From positions 62,001 through 126,000 of the forward strand of contig JAOTOL010000979.1 in assembly GCA_034440575.1 (NCBI GenBank): a stretch of DNA of 64,000 nucleotides, read 5' to 3'. Of this stretch, positions 11,796 through 22,860 are shown piece after piece (the first letter of the stretch is position 1; the number at the start of each line of letters is the position of its first letter). A model generated the notes under the pieces. That model was not told the DNA's origin. It was given only the letters and a program-made list of their open reading frames with translations, and ran no database searches. Made by a program: the position numbers and the translations under genes. Origin of the DNA: Imbricaverruca yamaguchii. Lineage: Eukaryota > Arthropoda > Thecostraca > Neoverrucidae.

Positions 11796-12790
11796 CCCGG
11801 CCTGTAGCCGCTGCTGCTCGATCGGCCGCAGACTAGTTCCCTGCGTCCCGCACCAGCAGCTACAGGCTAGTTCCCTGCGTCCCGCAGCAGCGGCTACAGG
11901 CCGCCGTACCCGCAGCAGCGGCCGCAGGCTAGTTCCCTGCGTCCCGCAGCAGCGGCCGCAGGCTAGTTCCCTGCGTCCCGCAGCAGCGGCTACAGGCTAG
12001 TTCCCTGCGTCCCGCAGCAGCGGCTACAGGCTAGTTCCCTGCGTCCCTGCACCAGCGGCTACAGGCTAGTTCGTCCCGCGTCCGCAGCAGCGGCTACAGG
12101 CTAGTTCCTGCGTCCCGCAGCAGCGGCTACAGGCTAGTTCCCTGCGTCCCGCAGCAGCGGCCGCAGGCTAGTTCCCTGCGTCCCGCAGCGCAGCGGCTAC
12201 AGGCTAGTTCCTGCGTCCCGCACCAGCGGCTACAGGCTAGTTCCGTCCCTGCGTCCCGCAGCAGCGGCTACAGGCTAGTTCCCTGCGTCCCGCAGCAGCG
12301 GCTACAGGCTAGTTCCCTGCGTCCCGCAGCAGCGGCTACAGGCTAGTTCCCTGCGTCCCGCAGCAGCGGCTACAGGCTAGTTCCCTGCGTCCCGCAGCAG
12401 CGGCTACAGGCTAGTTCCCTGCGTCCCGCAGCAGCGGCTACAGGCTAGTTCCCTGCGTCCGCAGCAGCGGCTACAGGCTAGTTCCCTGCGTCCCGCAGCA
12501 GCGGCTACAGGCTAGTTCCCTGCGTCCCGCAGCAGCGGCTACAGGCTAGTTCCTGCGTCCCGCAGCAGCGGCCGCAGGCTGGTTCCCTGCGTCCCGCAGC
12601 AGCGGCTACAGGCTAGTTCCCTGCGTCCCGCAGCAGCGGCTACAAGCTAGTTCCCTGCGTCCCGCAGCAGCGGCTACAGGCTAGTTCCCTGCGTCCCGTA
12701 GCAGCGGCCGCAGGCTAGTTCCTTGCGTCCCTGCACCAGTGGCTACAGGCCGCCGTACCCGCAGCAGCGGCCGCAGGCTAGTTCCCTGCG
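11796..12790. repeat. Minisatellite, 34 bp unit, about 28 copies
   Basis: Units read 'cgcagcagcggctacaggct' then 'agttccctgcgtcc'. Variants carry 'ggccgcagg' instead of 'ggctacagg', and several have 1-6 bp deletions. The outer copies at both ends share 'caggccgccgtacc', which marks the array boundaries. Confidence 0.95.
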
Positions 12791-14984
12791 TCCTCGCTCC
12801 CGCCAGCGTTCCGCTGGCGTGGGCTGCTCGGAGCGCGCCCGTTCGCAGCAAGAGTAACGACACACCAATGCAGTATAGCGCGTCGTAAAATAAGCCGCAG
12901 ATCGCCGGTCGTGCAGTCGGATGTGCGCCAGTGGATTAGCCGACTGTTGCGATATAAATAGACTTGTACAGGCGCACTGGGTGGCAAGTTGTCGCACTGT
13001 GGCAATCCCGGCGTCGCCGGCCGTTAGCACGTGCCAGCTGGCTGGCCTACCTACAGCACGTGCACGGACAGTCGGGCGACCTGATTGCAGAGGCGATGCC
13101 AGGCTGCACGCTACGGGAAGTCTCAAGGCCAAATCGGCACCGGCCTCGCGGGTGCAGATCAGGACGGTCGCCAATATAGAGCCATAGAGGTAGACGAAAT
13201 TAGTCCTCCTCTTCATCCTCTTCCTCATCATCATCTTCCTCATCCTCATCCTCCTCCTCGTCCCTTTCCTTCCCCTCCTCCTGATCTTCCTCCCCCAACC
13301 CTGGTAAGCAAGACTTAGCCTGCAAATTACTGTAAGTAATTGCCGACTCGGCAATGTCTGCGTACCCTCGACCATTACCACTAATGTTGCACGCGTAATC
13401 GCTGACATTCTAATTTGTCGCGATAATCCGGCGCCACGAGCGCGGGCGCGCCGTCCGCCCATTACCCGAATGAAGTGCTTCATATGATTGTCTTTGGAGC
13501 GCAGTGGATGGCCGCTTTGTTCCCGACAGGCTGCCCGAGGGCTTGCGAGGACAATCCGAGCTGGCTCAGGGATGACGGCTCGGCGCGCTTTGATGTTTTC
13601 CCGCCGGAGCCCCGACGCGGCGCTGCTTTTCGCTCTCCAGTGGGCTCAATCTGTGCGGCAGATTTTCACAAACCGGACAGATAACATAACGTCTGTGAGA
13701 TGGAAGGCTTTGGTCGTGGAATTCTTTATGTGACGTCTCGCTCGCTTTGATGCCAATGTTTGGTATTGCAGCAATACCACGGCGGCGCCATGAAGAACAT
13801 CTTTAGAGTTTCTCCGCCATTTACGATTTTCGTGCAGACGAACCGGCGCTGTTGAAAACACGCTACCAGATCCACGGTCGAGTGCAGATTGAGACGAACC
13901 GGCTCTGTTGAAAACACGCTACCAGATCCACGGTCGAGTGCAGATTGAGGCCCGTGCCATAGTAACTCTTGCCTGCCAAGCCACATTTAATCGTATGCTT
14001 AGTTAGGGTGCCGTGCAGCGAATTTAGAACAAATAAGTGCTTCACAGCATGAACTCCCGCTTTACCGACGAGTTGGGGTATTCTTCACCGCGTTCCGCAG
14101 TCGACCAGTATAATTTTATTGATTTCATCTGCATAGTCCACATGGAACATGGATAATGGCGATGGGACGGAGGGGATGGGACGTTGTCATCCCCATCCAA
14201 AATGTTGGACCATTGCAGCACCTTTTCATGGAGAAGTAAAATATGTTTGCCCTTGTGTAAGCATACTTTGCCCTTCTACAAATTATGCTAGTCTAATATG
14301 TATCTATAGTTAGTATAGTTATCCAGAGGCGAAATATGTCAGCCTAGTATGGGCTCTCGAACACTTTGTGGAATGTGAGAACCACAGGAGACGTCCATAT
14401 TCTACTCCCGCAAAGGCGCTTCTGCCTCCAAAATCTGCCTGTTTATGAAGACTTGTTGGTTTTGCGTGTGTCCTGAGGGTTAACTGATGTCTTTCTTTTG
14501 TCTTCGAAAAATAAATCCCTAAAGTATCGTTAGGTTATTTTAAGTGATAGTATGGCTTGCATGAAGAAGTATTTTGTGCGACAGCGGCTTCCTTTCAACC
14601 CTAGATAGTGTTCAATTCAATCTTCAACCCTAGTGGTGTAACCAAGGGCCGTGGCTAGCCCCGCCCCTTGAGCATAGGGTGGGCTCGGCTTCTTGTCAGC
14701 AGGCCTTCTCAGAACGACACAGGGCTCTTCATACAGCTTGATGCATCAAGAGCGCGACGGAACAGTGTATTCATAGGATCTCTTAAGCTCCCAGGGTCCC
14801 CTTTCAAACTTTCGGGGCGCTTCGTATGTTCAAAGTCCCTTGAGGCCTGTTAAGGTTGCTTGAAGCTGGAGATCTCCTTGAAAGCGAAGAGATTTCCTGA
14901 GGAAATGGGAGCTTATGGGAGTCGGGGAGACCCTTTGTTTACACTGGCCTATGACTCCAGCTATTTGCCGACTGGAGCCTCGCC
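12791..14984. other. Unique sequence with a CT-rich tract
   Basis: Includes a pyrimidine-rich tract at about 13198-13290 (cct/cat trinucleotides). On the - strand the tract reads as an acidic Glu/Asp run ending in TAA, preceded by a weak acceptor-like 'cttaccag'; it could be an acidic C-terminal exon but is equally explained as simple repeat. A 1.1-kb AT-richer stretch (13.95-14.98 kb) shows nothing recognisable. Confidence 0.45.
13834..13947. repeat. Tandem duplication, about 57 bp x 2
   Basis: Two adjacent copies of a block beginning 'gacgaaccgg' and containing 'ctgttgaaaacacgctacca' and 'cacggtcgagtgcagattga'. They differ by about one base (ggcgctg/ggctctg). Confidence 0.9.
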
Positions 14985-15358
14985 GGCCCGTGACCTCGGC
15001 CGACCTTGGTGACTCAAACTGACTTGGTTCCCATCTGACTTCTGACCTCGGTCGACCTTGGTGACTCAAACTGACTTGGTTCCCAGCTGACTTCTGACCT
15101 CGGTCGACCTTGGTGACTCAAACTGACTTGGTTCCCAGCTGACTTCTGACCTCGGTCGACCTTGGTGACTCAAACTGACTTGGTTCCCAGCTGACTTCTG
15201 ACCTCGGTCGACCTTGGTGACTCAAACTGACTTGGTTCCCAGCTGACTTCTGACCTCGGTCGACCTTGGTGACTCAAACTGACTTGGTTCCCAGCTGACT
15301 TCTGACCTCGGTTGACCTTGGTGACTCAAACTGACTTGGTTCCCAGCTGACTTCTGAC
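14985..15358. repeat. Minisatellite, 52 bp unit, about 7 copies
   Basis: Units read 'cctcggtcgaccttggtgac', 'tcaaactgacttggttccca', 'gctgacttctga'. Copies are nearly identical, so the array is young. It passes directly into the 23-bp array that ends at the first nuclear-receptor exon. Confidence 0.95.
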
Positions 15359-15572
15359 CGTGGTCTCGCCTGGCCGTGACCCCAGCTGACCCTGGTGACC
15401 AGTGGCCGTGACCCTGGTGACAAGTGTCCGTGACCCCGGCTGACCTGTGGCCGTGACCCCGACTGACCTGTGGCCGTGACCTCGGCTGACCTGTGGCCGT
15501 GACCCCGGCTGACCTGTGGCCGTGACCTCGGCTGACCTGTGGCCGTGACCCCGGCTGACCTGTGGCCGTAAC
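15359..15572. repeat. Minisatellite, 23 bp unit, abutting an exon
   Basis: About nine copies of 'ggctgacctgtggccgtgac' plus 'ctc' or 'ccc'. The last copy runs into the splice acceptor 'ccgggcag' of the exon at 15580. The first copies contain 'gaccctggtgacc', resembling the neighbouring 52-bp unit. Confidence 0.93.
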
Positions 15573-15579
15573 CGGGCAG

Positions 15580-15749
15580 GTACGTGACCAACCCGCTGGA
15601 GCCGTCGCCGCCGGCCGGCGACGCTGCGCCGCCCACGCGCGTGGTGGGCGTGTTCGTGAACGCCGTGTCGCGGCTGATCGCCTACATTGACACGCTGCCT
15701 CGCTTCCGGCAAATCCAGCCGGCCGACCGTGGCGTCCTGCTCAAAAACG
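15580..15749 (+). CDS. Nuclear receptor, ligand-binding domain exon (helices 3-5)
   Basis: Internal exon of a nuclear hormone receptor. It lies between acceptor 'ccgggcag' and donor 'G|GTACGG' and reads from TAC at 15581. After a Pro-rich lead it encodes 'AVSRLIAYIDTLPRF', then 'RQIQPADRGVLLKNG'. This is the nuclear-receptor signature of helices 3-5: aromatic, Phe, Asp, then Leu-Leu-Lys, the charge clamp that holds coactivators. It aligns without gaps to the vitamin D receptor helix 3-5 block. The usual Asp-Gln of the signature is Asp-Arg here. The donor is phase 1, matching the acceptor of 22173. The DNA-binding domain and hinge must lie upstream; no C4 zinc-finger pattern was found at 1-15.5 kb. 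A NR1I/NR1J (VDR/HR96) relative is my inference. Confidence 0.85.
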
Positions 15750-16163
15750 GTACGGCCGAGTGCCAGCTGAGCAAAAGCGGCACGGCCAGGTGGGCCGTGG
15801 CTGGAGACATAAACGGTACGGCAGTACGCCAACAGAACTAAATATACGACTCTGCTGAAGCGAAAGGGAAGAACGAGGACACGAAACGGTAGCGTTTGCG
15901 CAAGCATATGGCACAACCCTGGCTGTCACGGTAGTATGGTTCTGTGTGAGTTTTTTTTGCGCTTCAGTTAATGGTCGATTCCTTGCGCGAGTTTTTGCTC
16001 CTAGGAGACCTGGCTGGACTGTCGGGGCGGTCTGGAGTGCGATGTCGTCTTTGTCGTCTCGTATTGATCTCGTCTAGAGCGGGCTTGTTGATTGTCATGG
16101 GCTGATGTTACGGTTATTGCGCCGTTTTGGTGTCGGTGGCGTCGGGATGGCGTACTACGGCGC
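15750..16163. other. Intron 1 start, unique
   Basis: Unique sequence following the donor at 15750. The open frame continuing through the donor reads only 30 more codons before a stop, as expected for intron. A pure t-run is at about 15951-15958. Confidence 0.6.
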
Positions 16164-17116
16164 GCCGCCATCCTGACATGAAGGTATACATGGCCGCCAT
16201 CCTGACATGAAGGTATACATGGCCGCCATCCTGACATGAAGGTATACATGGCCGCCATCCTGACATGAAGGTATACATGGCCGCCATCCTGACATGAAGG
16301 TATACATGGCCGCCATCCTGACATGAAGGTATACATGGCCGCCATCCTGACACGAAGGTATACATGGCCGCCATCCTGACACGAAGGTATACATGGCCGC
16401 CATCCTGACATGAAGGTATACATGGCCGCCATCCTGACATGAAGGTATATATGGCCGCCATCCTGACATGAAGGTATACATGGCCGCCATCCTGACATGA
16501 AGGTATACATGGCCGCCATCCTGACATGAAGGATACATGGCCGCCATCCACATGAAGGTATACATGGCCGCCATCCTGACATGAAGGTATACATGGCCGC
16601 CATCCTGACATGAAGGTATACATGGCCGCCATCCTGACATGAAGGTATACATGGCCGCCATCCTGACATGAAGGTATACATGGCCGCCATCCTGACATGA
16701 AGGTATACATGGCCGCCATCCTGACATGAAGGTATACATGGCCGCCATCCTGACATGAAGGTATACATGGCCGCCATCCTGACATGAAGGTATACATGGC
16801 CGCAGACTGAAGGTATACATGGCCGCCATCCTGAATGAAGGTATACATGGCCGCCATCTGACATGAAGGTATCATGGCCGCCATCCTGAATTGGGATCTG
16901 TATACATGGCCGCCATCCTGACATGAAGGTATACATGGCCGCCATCCTGACATGAAGGTATACATGGCCGCCATCCTGACATGAAGGTATACATGGCCGC
17001 CATCCTGACATGAAGGTATACATGGCCGCCATCCTGACATGAAGGTATACATGGCCGCCATCCTGACATGAAGGTATACATGGCCGCCATCCTGACATGA
17101 AGGTATACATGGCCGC
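16164..17116. repeat. Minisatellite, 29 bp unit, about 33 copies
   Basis: Units read 'gccgccatcctgacatgaag' then 'gtatacatg'. Every unit contains a donor-like AAG|GTATAC on the + strand and a 6-codon ATG frame ended by TGA. A few units near 16530-16880 carry deletions. The - strand stays open across the array (over 400 codons) only because the 29-bp unit avoids stops there. Confidence 0.95.
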
Positions 17117-17221
17117 CGGCCGGGTGCTGGCCGCACTCCTCCGGGTCATGTCCACCTCGCTGCCGGGAGGGGTCGCCCCCGGCCGGCGCAGCCTCTGCCA
17201 TCCGTGTCTGAGCAGACAATC

Positions 17222-18066
17222 CGCTCTGTCACGGTGTGTCACCGGTCTGTGTCACGGTGTGTCACCTGTATGTCACGGTCTGTCACGGTCTGTCACCTGT
17301 CTGTGTCACGGTCTTTCATCTGTCTGTGTCACGGCCTGTCACCTGTCTGTGTCACGATATGTCACCTGTCTGTGTCACGATATGTCACCTGCCTGTGTCA
17401 CGATATGTCACCTGTCTGTGTCACGATATGTCACCTGTCTGTGTCACCATATGTCATCTGTCTGTCACGGTCTGTCGCCTGTCTGTGTCACGATATGTCA
17501 CCTGTCTGTGTCACGATATGTCACCTGTCTGTGTCACGATATGTCACCTGTCTGTGTCACGATATGTCATCTGTCTGTCACGATATGTCATATGTCTGTG
17601 TCACGATATGTCACCTGCCTGTGTCACGATATGTCTGTCATCTGTCTGTGTCACGGTCCATCATCTGTCTGTGTCACGGTCCGTCATCTGTCTGTGTCAC
17701 GATATGTCTGTCATCTGTCTGTGTCACGGTCCGTCATCTGTCTGTGTCACGGTCCGTCATCTGTCTGTGTCACGGTCCGTCATCTGTCTGTGTCACGGTC
17801 CGTCATCTGTCTGTGTCACGGTCCGTCATCTGTCTGTGTCACGGTCCGTCATCTGTCTGTGTCACGGTCCGTCATCTGTCTGTGTCACGGTCTGTCATCT
17901 GTCTGTGTCACGGTCCGTCATCTGTCTGTGTCACGATATGTCATCTGTCTGTGTCACGATATGTTCTGTCTGTCTTGTCACCTGTCTGTGTCACGGTCCA
18001 TCATCTGCCTGTGTCACGATATGTCTGTCATCTGTCTGTGTCACGGTCCGTCATCTGTCTGTGTCA
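17222..18066. repeat. Minisatellite, 23 bp unit, about 36 copies
   Basis: Units read 'ctgtctgtgtcacgatatgt' or the 'ctgtctgtgtcacggtccgt' subtype, each plus 'cat/cac'. The gatatg subtype dominates the first half and ggtccg the second half, with occasional insertion of 'ctgt'. Three overlapping long + frames are repeat translations. Confidence 0.95.
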
Positions 18067-18499
18067 TTATCGGCCGCCCCGATGACCCGTCAACCCTGAC
18101 AGAAAATGTATATGACCAGGCCAAGCTTTTCACTATCACCACTTCGATCCATGAGCGAACTGAGCTGATCGCGCTAGGGAAGATCGGGAAAGGCGTGTGG
18201 TTGCAGGACAGGAGGATCCACTGGTTTATGGGAAGACACGAGAGTTGGAATGTCGGGGGAATCCTCATCAGCACCTGATGTTGTGTGTTAGTGGCCCAGT
18301 GCCGGCTGTACTCCACCACGGTTTTCTCGGATTAACGGTTATCACCTGTTTCCTCTCCAAGTGGTTAATGAGCCATCGTCTCGGCGTCTCGGGAGGCTTG
18401 CTTTGATGGAGGCGCCCTGTTTTGGGTGGTGGCAGGTGTTTGCTCGGGGCTGTCCGGCATGTGCCCGGTTAGCCCGAATCCAGATCACAGTAAAGGTCG
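18067..18499. other. Unique intronic spacer
   Basis: Unique sequence within intron 1. A non-repetitive frame continues out of the array to 18278 but has no recognised domain. Confidence 0.5.
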
Positions 18500-18705
18500 C
18501 TACTGTCAGACCAAAAAGGAGAGAAAGAAGCGAAGAAGAGACGAAGAGACAGAGAGACGGAGAGACGAAAAGGCGGCGAGACGGTGAAGCGGAGAGACAT
18601 AGAGACAGAGATACAGAGAGACGGAGATACAGGGGGACAGGGAAACAGAGAGATAGAAAGAAAGAGAGACAGAGATAGAGACAGAGACAGAGAGGGGGGG
18701 TAATT
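18500..18705. repeat. Purine-rich GA/GACA tract
   Basis: Imperfect 'gagacagagagacgg' simple sequence, almost entirely purine on the + strand and ending in a g-run. Both strands are open because of composition. It is a candidate for triplex (H-DNA) formation. Confidence 0.9.
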
Positions 18706-19310
18706 CAATCTTGACCGCTCGTGCACCTTATCTGCTGAGTGACGTTGCGTCCCAACAGATTTTCGAAGTTCCTTTTATATTCCCATGTAAAGAAGGGTTA
18801 ATTAGCACGTGGCGAGACAGAAGACCTGCCCTCCATTCACATGCTTCCGGAACCACGTGGTTCTCCCGTCTTCCAAGCTCCCCTCAGGAATGTATGTGGA
18901 TGTGTATATTCACTTTTAACATGCCCGGCTAAGCCATAAACCTTCATGCATCCTCCAAGCACAAACCCACCAACCCTACACTCCATGATAACATTGTTCA
19001 CCGTAATACAAATATCCACCTCGCCCATACCGCAGCTAACGGCAGCCCGTACCTCCTCCCGCTGAGGGAGTCACGTTCAGACAAAGCAGGTGGCGGACGG
19101 CTCAAATGGCTGGTCAGGTGAGTACATTGCCACCGCTCAGCCACTCACATGGCCAGTGATGACAGTTGGGTTTCCGCCGTCCTGGAATGGTGGCCGAGTC
19201 GACCCGCGCGCCGGCGAGTGCCCAGTTCAGCACGAGTTAGCACCACTGTTCCGCTGCCACTGCACGCAATATAATTATCCGAACGACCGCCGTCGAATGG
19301 CTGTCGCCGG
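18706..19310. other. Unique intronic sequence
   Basis: No gene or repeat family recognised. Confidence 0.5.
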
Positions 19311-19659
19311 CTGTGACTGACGGCTGACGGCTGACGGCTGACGACTGACGGCTGACGGCTGACGACTGACGCTGACGGCTGACGTTGACGACTGACGTTG
19401 AGGATCGGCGCTGATGACTGACGCTGACGGATGACGCTGACGGCTGACGCTGACGGCTGACGGCTGACGTGACGCTGGCGGCTGACGCTGGCGGCTGACG
19501 TTGACGACGACGTTGACGATCGGCGCTGATGACTGCGCTGACGGATGACGCTGACGGCTGACGCTGACGACTGACGTCTGACGGCTGACTGCTGACGCTG
19601 ACACTGACGCTGACGGCTGACGGCTGACTGCTGACGGCTGACGGCTGACGGCTGACGCT
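19311..19659. repeat. Minisatellite of ctgacgg heptads, left part
   Basis: Mixed 7-bp (ctgacgg) and 6/13-bp (ctgacgctgacgg) units with interspersed 'gttgacgatcggcgctgatg' blocks. The same array resumes at 19839, after a SINE. Confidence 0.93.
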
Positions 19660-19838
19660 TGTTTGTTTATTGGTTGGTTCACGACACACTTTATGCACAT
19701 TCACGGCTAATGGCGCCGCCCACACTGTTTCGCCGGTGGGCCGCGGGATTGGGAAATGTCCTGAGTGGCGCTAGAGTCGAACCTGGGACCTTTGGTACCC
19801 AGTGCCCGACACCTTAACCACTCGGCCATCCCCGCCCC
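19660..19838 (-). mobile_element. tRNA-derived SINE, copy 2, inserted in a minisatellite
   Basis: On the - strand it reads A-box-like 'tggccgagtggttaaggtg', then B-box-like 'caggttcgac', the conserved middle with 'cccaatcccgcggc' and 'gtgggcggcgccattagcc', and the tail 'aataaacaaacaa'. Its A-box matches a tRNA better than copy 1. The repeat 'ctgacggctgacgct' flanks both sides, so a target-site duplication cannot be told from the array unit itself. Confidence 0.93.
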
Positions 19839-20115
19839 TGACGGCTGACGCTGACGGCTGACGCTGACGGCTGACGGCTGACGACTGACGGCTGACGGCT
19901 GACGACTGACGCTGACGGCTGACGTTGACGACTGACGTTGACGATCGGCGCTGATGACTGACGCTGACGGATGCGCTGACGACTGACGGCTGACGACTGA
20001 CGGCTGACGGCTGACGACTGACGCTGGCGGCTGACGTTAACGACTGACGTTGACGATCGGCGCTGATGACTGACGCTGACGGCTGACGCTGACGGCTGAC
20101 GGCTGACGACTGGCG
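19839..20115. repeat. Minisatellite of ctgacgg heptads, right part
   Basis: Continuation of the array interrupted by the SINE, with the same 'gttgacgatcggcgctgatg' higher-order blocks. Confidence 0.93.
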
Positions 20116-20159
20116 CCGGCGCGGCGCTTCTATTCCCGCCACCCACGGGTGCGCACATG

Positions 20160-21757
20160 CATACAGCTGTGTCCAGTGTACCATGCTGTGTTGATGTCGG
20201 TGCTCTTTCCTGTCAAGTGTACCATGCTGTGGTGATGTCGGTGCTTCTCCTGTCAAGTGTACCATGCTGTGGTGATGTCGGTGCTCTGTTGCTGTCAGGC
20301 GTACCATGCTGTGGTGATGTCGGTGCTCTGCTGCTGTCAGGCGTACCATGCTGTGTTGATGTCGGTGCTCTGCTGCTGTCAGGTGTACCATGCTGTGGTG
20401 ATGTCGGTGCTCTGTTGCTGTCAGGCGTACCATGCTGTGGTGATGTCGGTGCTTCTCCTGTCAAGTGTACCATGCTGTGGTGATGTCGGTGCTCTGTTGC
20501 TGTCAGGTGTACCATGCTGTGGTGATGTCGGTGCTTCTCCTGTCAAGTGTACCATGCTGTGGTGATGTCGGTGCTCTGCTGCTGTCAGGTGTACCATGCT
20601 GTAGTGATGTCGGTATTCATTTGCTGCTGTCAGGTGTATCATGTTGTGGTGATGTCGGTGCTCTCCTGTCATGTGTATCATCCTGTGGTGATGCCGGTGC
20701 TCTCCTGTCATGTGTATCATGCTGTGATGATATCGGTGCTCTCCTGTCAGGTGTATCATGCTGTGGTGATGTCGGTGCTCTCCTGTCAGGTGTATCATGC
20801 TGTGGTGATATCGGTGCTCTCCTGTCAGGTGTACCATGCTGTGGTGATGTCGGTGCTCTCCTGTCAGGTGTACCATGCTGTGGTGATGTCGGTGCTCTGC
20901 TGTCAGGTGTACCATGCTGTGGTGATGTCGGTGCTCGTCGTGCTGTCAGGTGTACCATGCTGTGGTGATGTCGGTGCTCTCCTGTCAAGTGTATCATGCT
21001 GTGGTGATGTCAGTGCTCTCCTGTCAGGTATAACATGCTGTGGTGATGTCAGTGCTCTCCTGTCATGTGTATCATGCTGTGGTGATGCCGGTGCTCTCCT
21101 GTCATGTGTATCATGCTGTGATGATATCGGTGTTCTCCTGTCAGGTGTACCATGCTGTGGTGATGTCGGTGCTTCTCCTGTCAGGTGTACCATGCTGTGG
21201 TGATGTCGGTGCTTCTCCTGTCAGGTGTACCATGCTGTGGTGATGTCGGTGCTTCTCCTGTCAGGTGTACCATGCTGTGGTGATGTCGGTGCTTCTCCTG
21301 TCAGGTGTACCATGATCTGTGTTGTGGTGATGTCGGTGCTCTCCTGTCAGGTGTATCATGTCTGTGGTGATGTCGGTGTTCGTCTGCTGCTGTCAGGTGT
21401 ACCATGCTGTGGTGATGTCGGTTTTGTCAGGTTACCACGCTGTGGTGATGTCGGTGCTCTCCTGTCAGGTGTACCATGATATGTGGTGATGTCGGTGCTC
21501 TCCTGTCAGGTGTACCACGCTGTGGTGATGTCGGTGCTCTCCTGTCAGGTGTACCATGATCTGTGGTGATGTCGGTGCTCTCCTGTCAGGTGTACCATGA
21601 TCTGTGGTGATGTCGGTGCTCTCCTGTCAGGTGTACCATGATCTGTGGTGATGTCGGTGCTCTCCTGTCAGGTGTACCATGATATGTGGTGATGTCGGTG
21701 CTCTCCTGTCAGGTGTACCATGATCTGTGGTGATGTCGGTGCCCGTCTGCTGTTGTC
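20160..21757. repeat. Minisatellite, about 39 bp unit, about 40 copies
   Basis: Units read 'gtgtaccatgctgtggtgat' then 'gtcggtgctctcctgtcag'. Each unit ends in 'cctgtcag|gtgt', a good splice-acceptor match that mirrors the true acceptor of the exon at 22173. Subtypes with 'cttctcctgtcaag' and 'ctgctgctgtcag' are interleaved. Confidence 0.95.
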
Positions 21758-22172
21758 AGGTGTGCTGGCGATGCTGTACTATGCTGTGGTGATGTCGGTG
21801 CCCGTCTGCTGCTGTCAGGTGTGCTGGCGATGCTGTACTATGCTGTGGTGATGTCGGTGCCCGTCTGCTGCTGTCAGGTGTGCTGGCGATGCTGTACTAT
21901 GCTGTGGTGATGTCGGTGCCCGTCTGCTGCTGTCAGGTGTGCTGGCGATGCTGTACTATGCTGTGGTGATGTCGGTGCCCGTCTGCTGCTGTCAGGTGTG
22001 CTGGCGATGCTGTACTATGCTGTGGTGATGTCGGTGCCCGTCTGCTGCTGTCAGGTGTGCTGGCGATGCTGTACTATGCTGTGGTGATGTCGGTGCCCGT
22101 CTGCTGCTGTCAGGTGTGCTGGCGATGCTGTACTATGCTGTGGTGATGTCGGTGCCCGTCTGCTGCTGTCAG
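21758..22172. repeat. 59-bp minisatellite copying the exon-2 acceptor
   Basis: Seven units of exactly 59 bp: 'gtgctggcgatgctg' starts at 21762, 21821, 21880, 21939, 21998, 22057 and 22116, and at 22175 as the real exon. Each unit holds 'ctgctgtcag|gt' plus the first 15-17 exonic bases, so seven decoy acceptors with exon start lie immediately upstream of the true one. Confidence 0.95.
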
Positions 22173-22327
22173 GTGTGCTGGCGATGCTGATCCTGCGCGG
22201 CACCATGGTGTACGACTCGCGCAGCAATCTGTTCGACGTGCAGGCCAAGGGCACCAAGGTCGGCCTGCACGACATGCAGTCGGTGTTGACCTCTGACCTC
22301 TACGACAACCACCAGAAGTTCGTGCGG
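22173..22327 (+). CDS. Nuclear receptor, ligand-binding domain exon (helix 5 to 7)
   Basis: Starts after acceptor 'ctgctgtcag' with GT completing the Gly codon left by the previous exon, giving 'VLLKNGVLAMLILRGT'. The run LLKxxxxxxLxLR is the helix 4/5 hallmark and aligns without gaps to the vitamin D receptor block. It continues 'MVYDSRSNLFDVQ', a beta-turn region, and 'MQSVLTSDLYDNHQKFVR', entering helix 7. The end at donor 'CGG|GTCAGT' is phase 0. The upstream minisatellite contains copies of this exon's first bases. The adjoining array at 22365 is intronic. Confidence 0.87.
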
Positions 22328-22364
22328 GTCAGTGTGGCCGGGCGGGCGGTCGGCGCCGGCCCGC

Positions 22365-22860
22365 GTGTGCCGCTCGGGGTTGGTACCGCTCGTCTCCGGC
22401 CGGGGCCGGGGCTGCTCGGGGTTGGTACCGCTCGTCTCCGGCCGGGGCTGATACCGCTGGGGGTTGGTACCGTTCGGGGTTGGTACAGCTCGGGGCCGGT
22501 GCCGCTCGGGGTTGGTACCGCTCGTCTCCGGTCGGGGTTGGTACCGCTGGGGGTTGGTACCGTTCGGGGTTGGTACAGCTCGGGGCCGGTGCCGCTCGGG
22601 GTTGGTACCGCTCGTCTCCGGTCGGGGTTGGTACCGCTCGGGGTTGGTACCGCTCGGGGCTGGTACCGCTCGGGGCTGGTACCGCTCGGGGTTGGTACCG
22701 CTCGGGGTTGGTACCGCTCGGGGTTGGTACCGCTCGGGGTTGGTACCGCTCGGGGCTGGTACCGCTCGGGGCTGGTACCGCTCGGGGTTGGTACCGCTCG
22801 GGGTTGGTACCGCTCGGGGTTGGTACCGCTCGGGGTTGGTACCACTCGTCTCCAGCCGGG
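22365..22860. repeat. Minisatellite, 16 bp unit, about 30 copies
   Basis: Units read 'ttggtaccgctcgggg'. Some blocks carry 'ctcgtctccggccggggc', giving higher-order units of about 64-112 bp. It fills the first half of intron 2. All long frames over it, on both strands, are repeat translations. Confidence 0.95.

Noticed and set aside
13198..13320. Acidic Glu/Asp-rich C-terminal exon on the - strand
   Set aside because: A simple cct/cat trinucleotide tract explains it; the acceptor is weak and no upstream exon was found.
1..15500. Search for the receptor's DNA-binding domain
   Set aside because: No Cys-x2-Cys...Cys-x2-Cys pattern with the P-box (C-E/K-G-C-K) was found on the + strand; it is presumably upstream of the window.
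16001..17242. 413-codon - strand frame with CQDGGHVYLHV-type repeats
   Set aside because: Translation of the 29-bp array. Because 29 is not a multiple of three, the three frames follow each other in turn.
17097..18278. 393-codon + frame rich in CHDMSPVC, looking like a Cys-rich repeat protein
   Set aside because: Translation of a 23-bp array; all three + frames are open and give the same permuted peptides.
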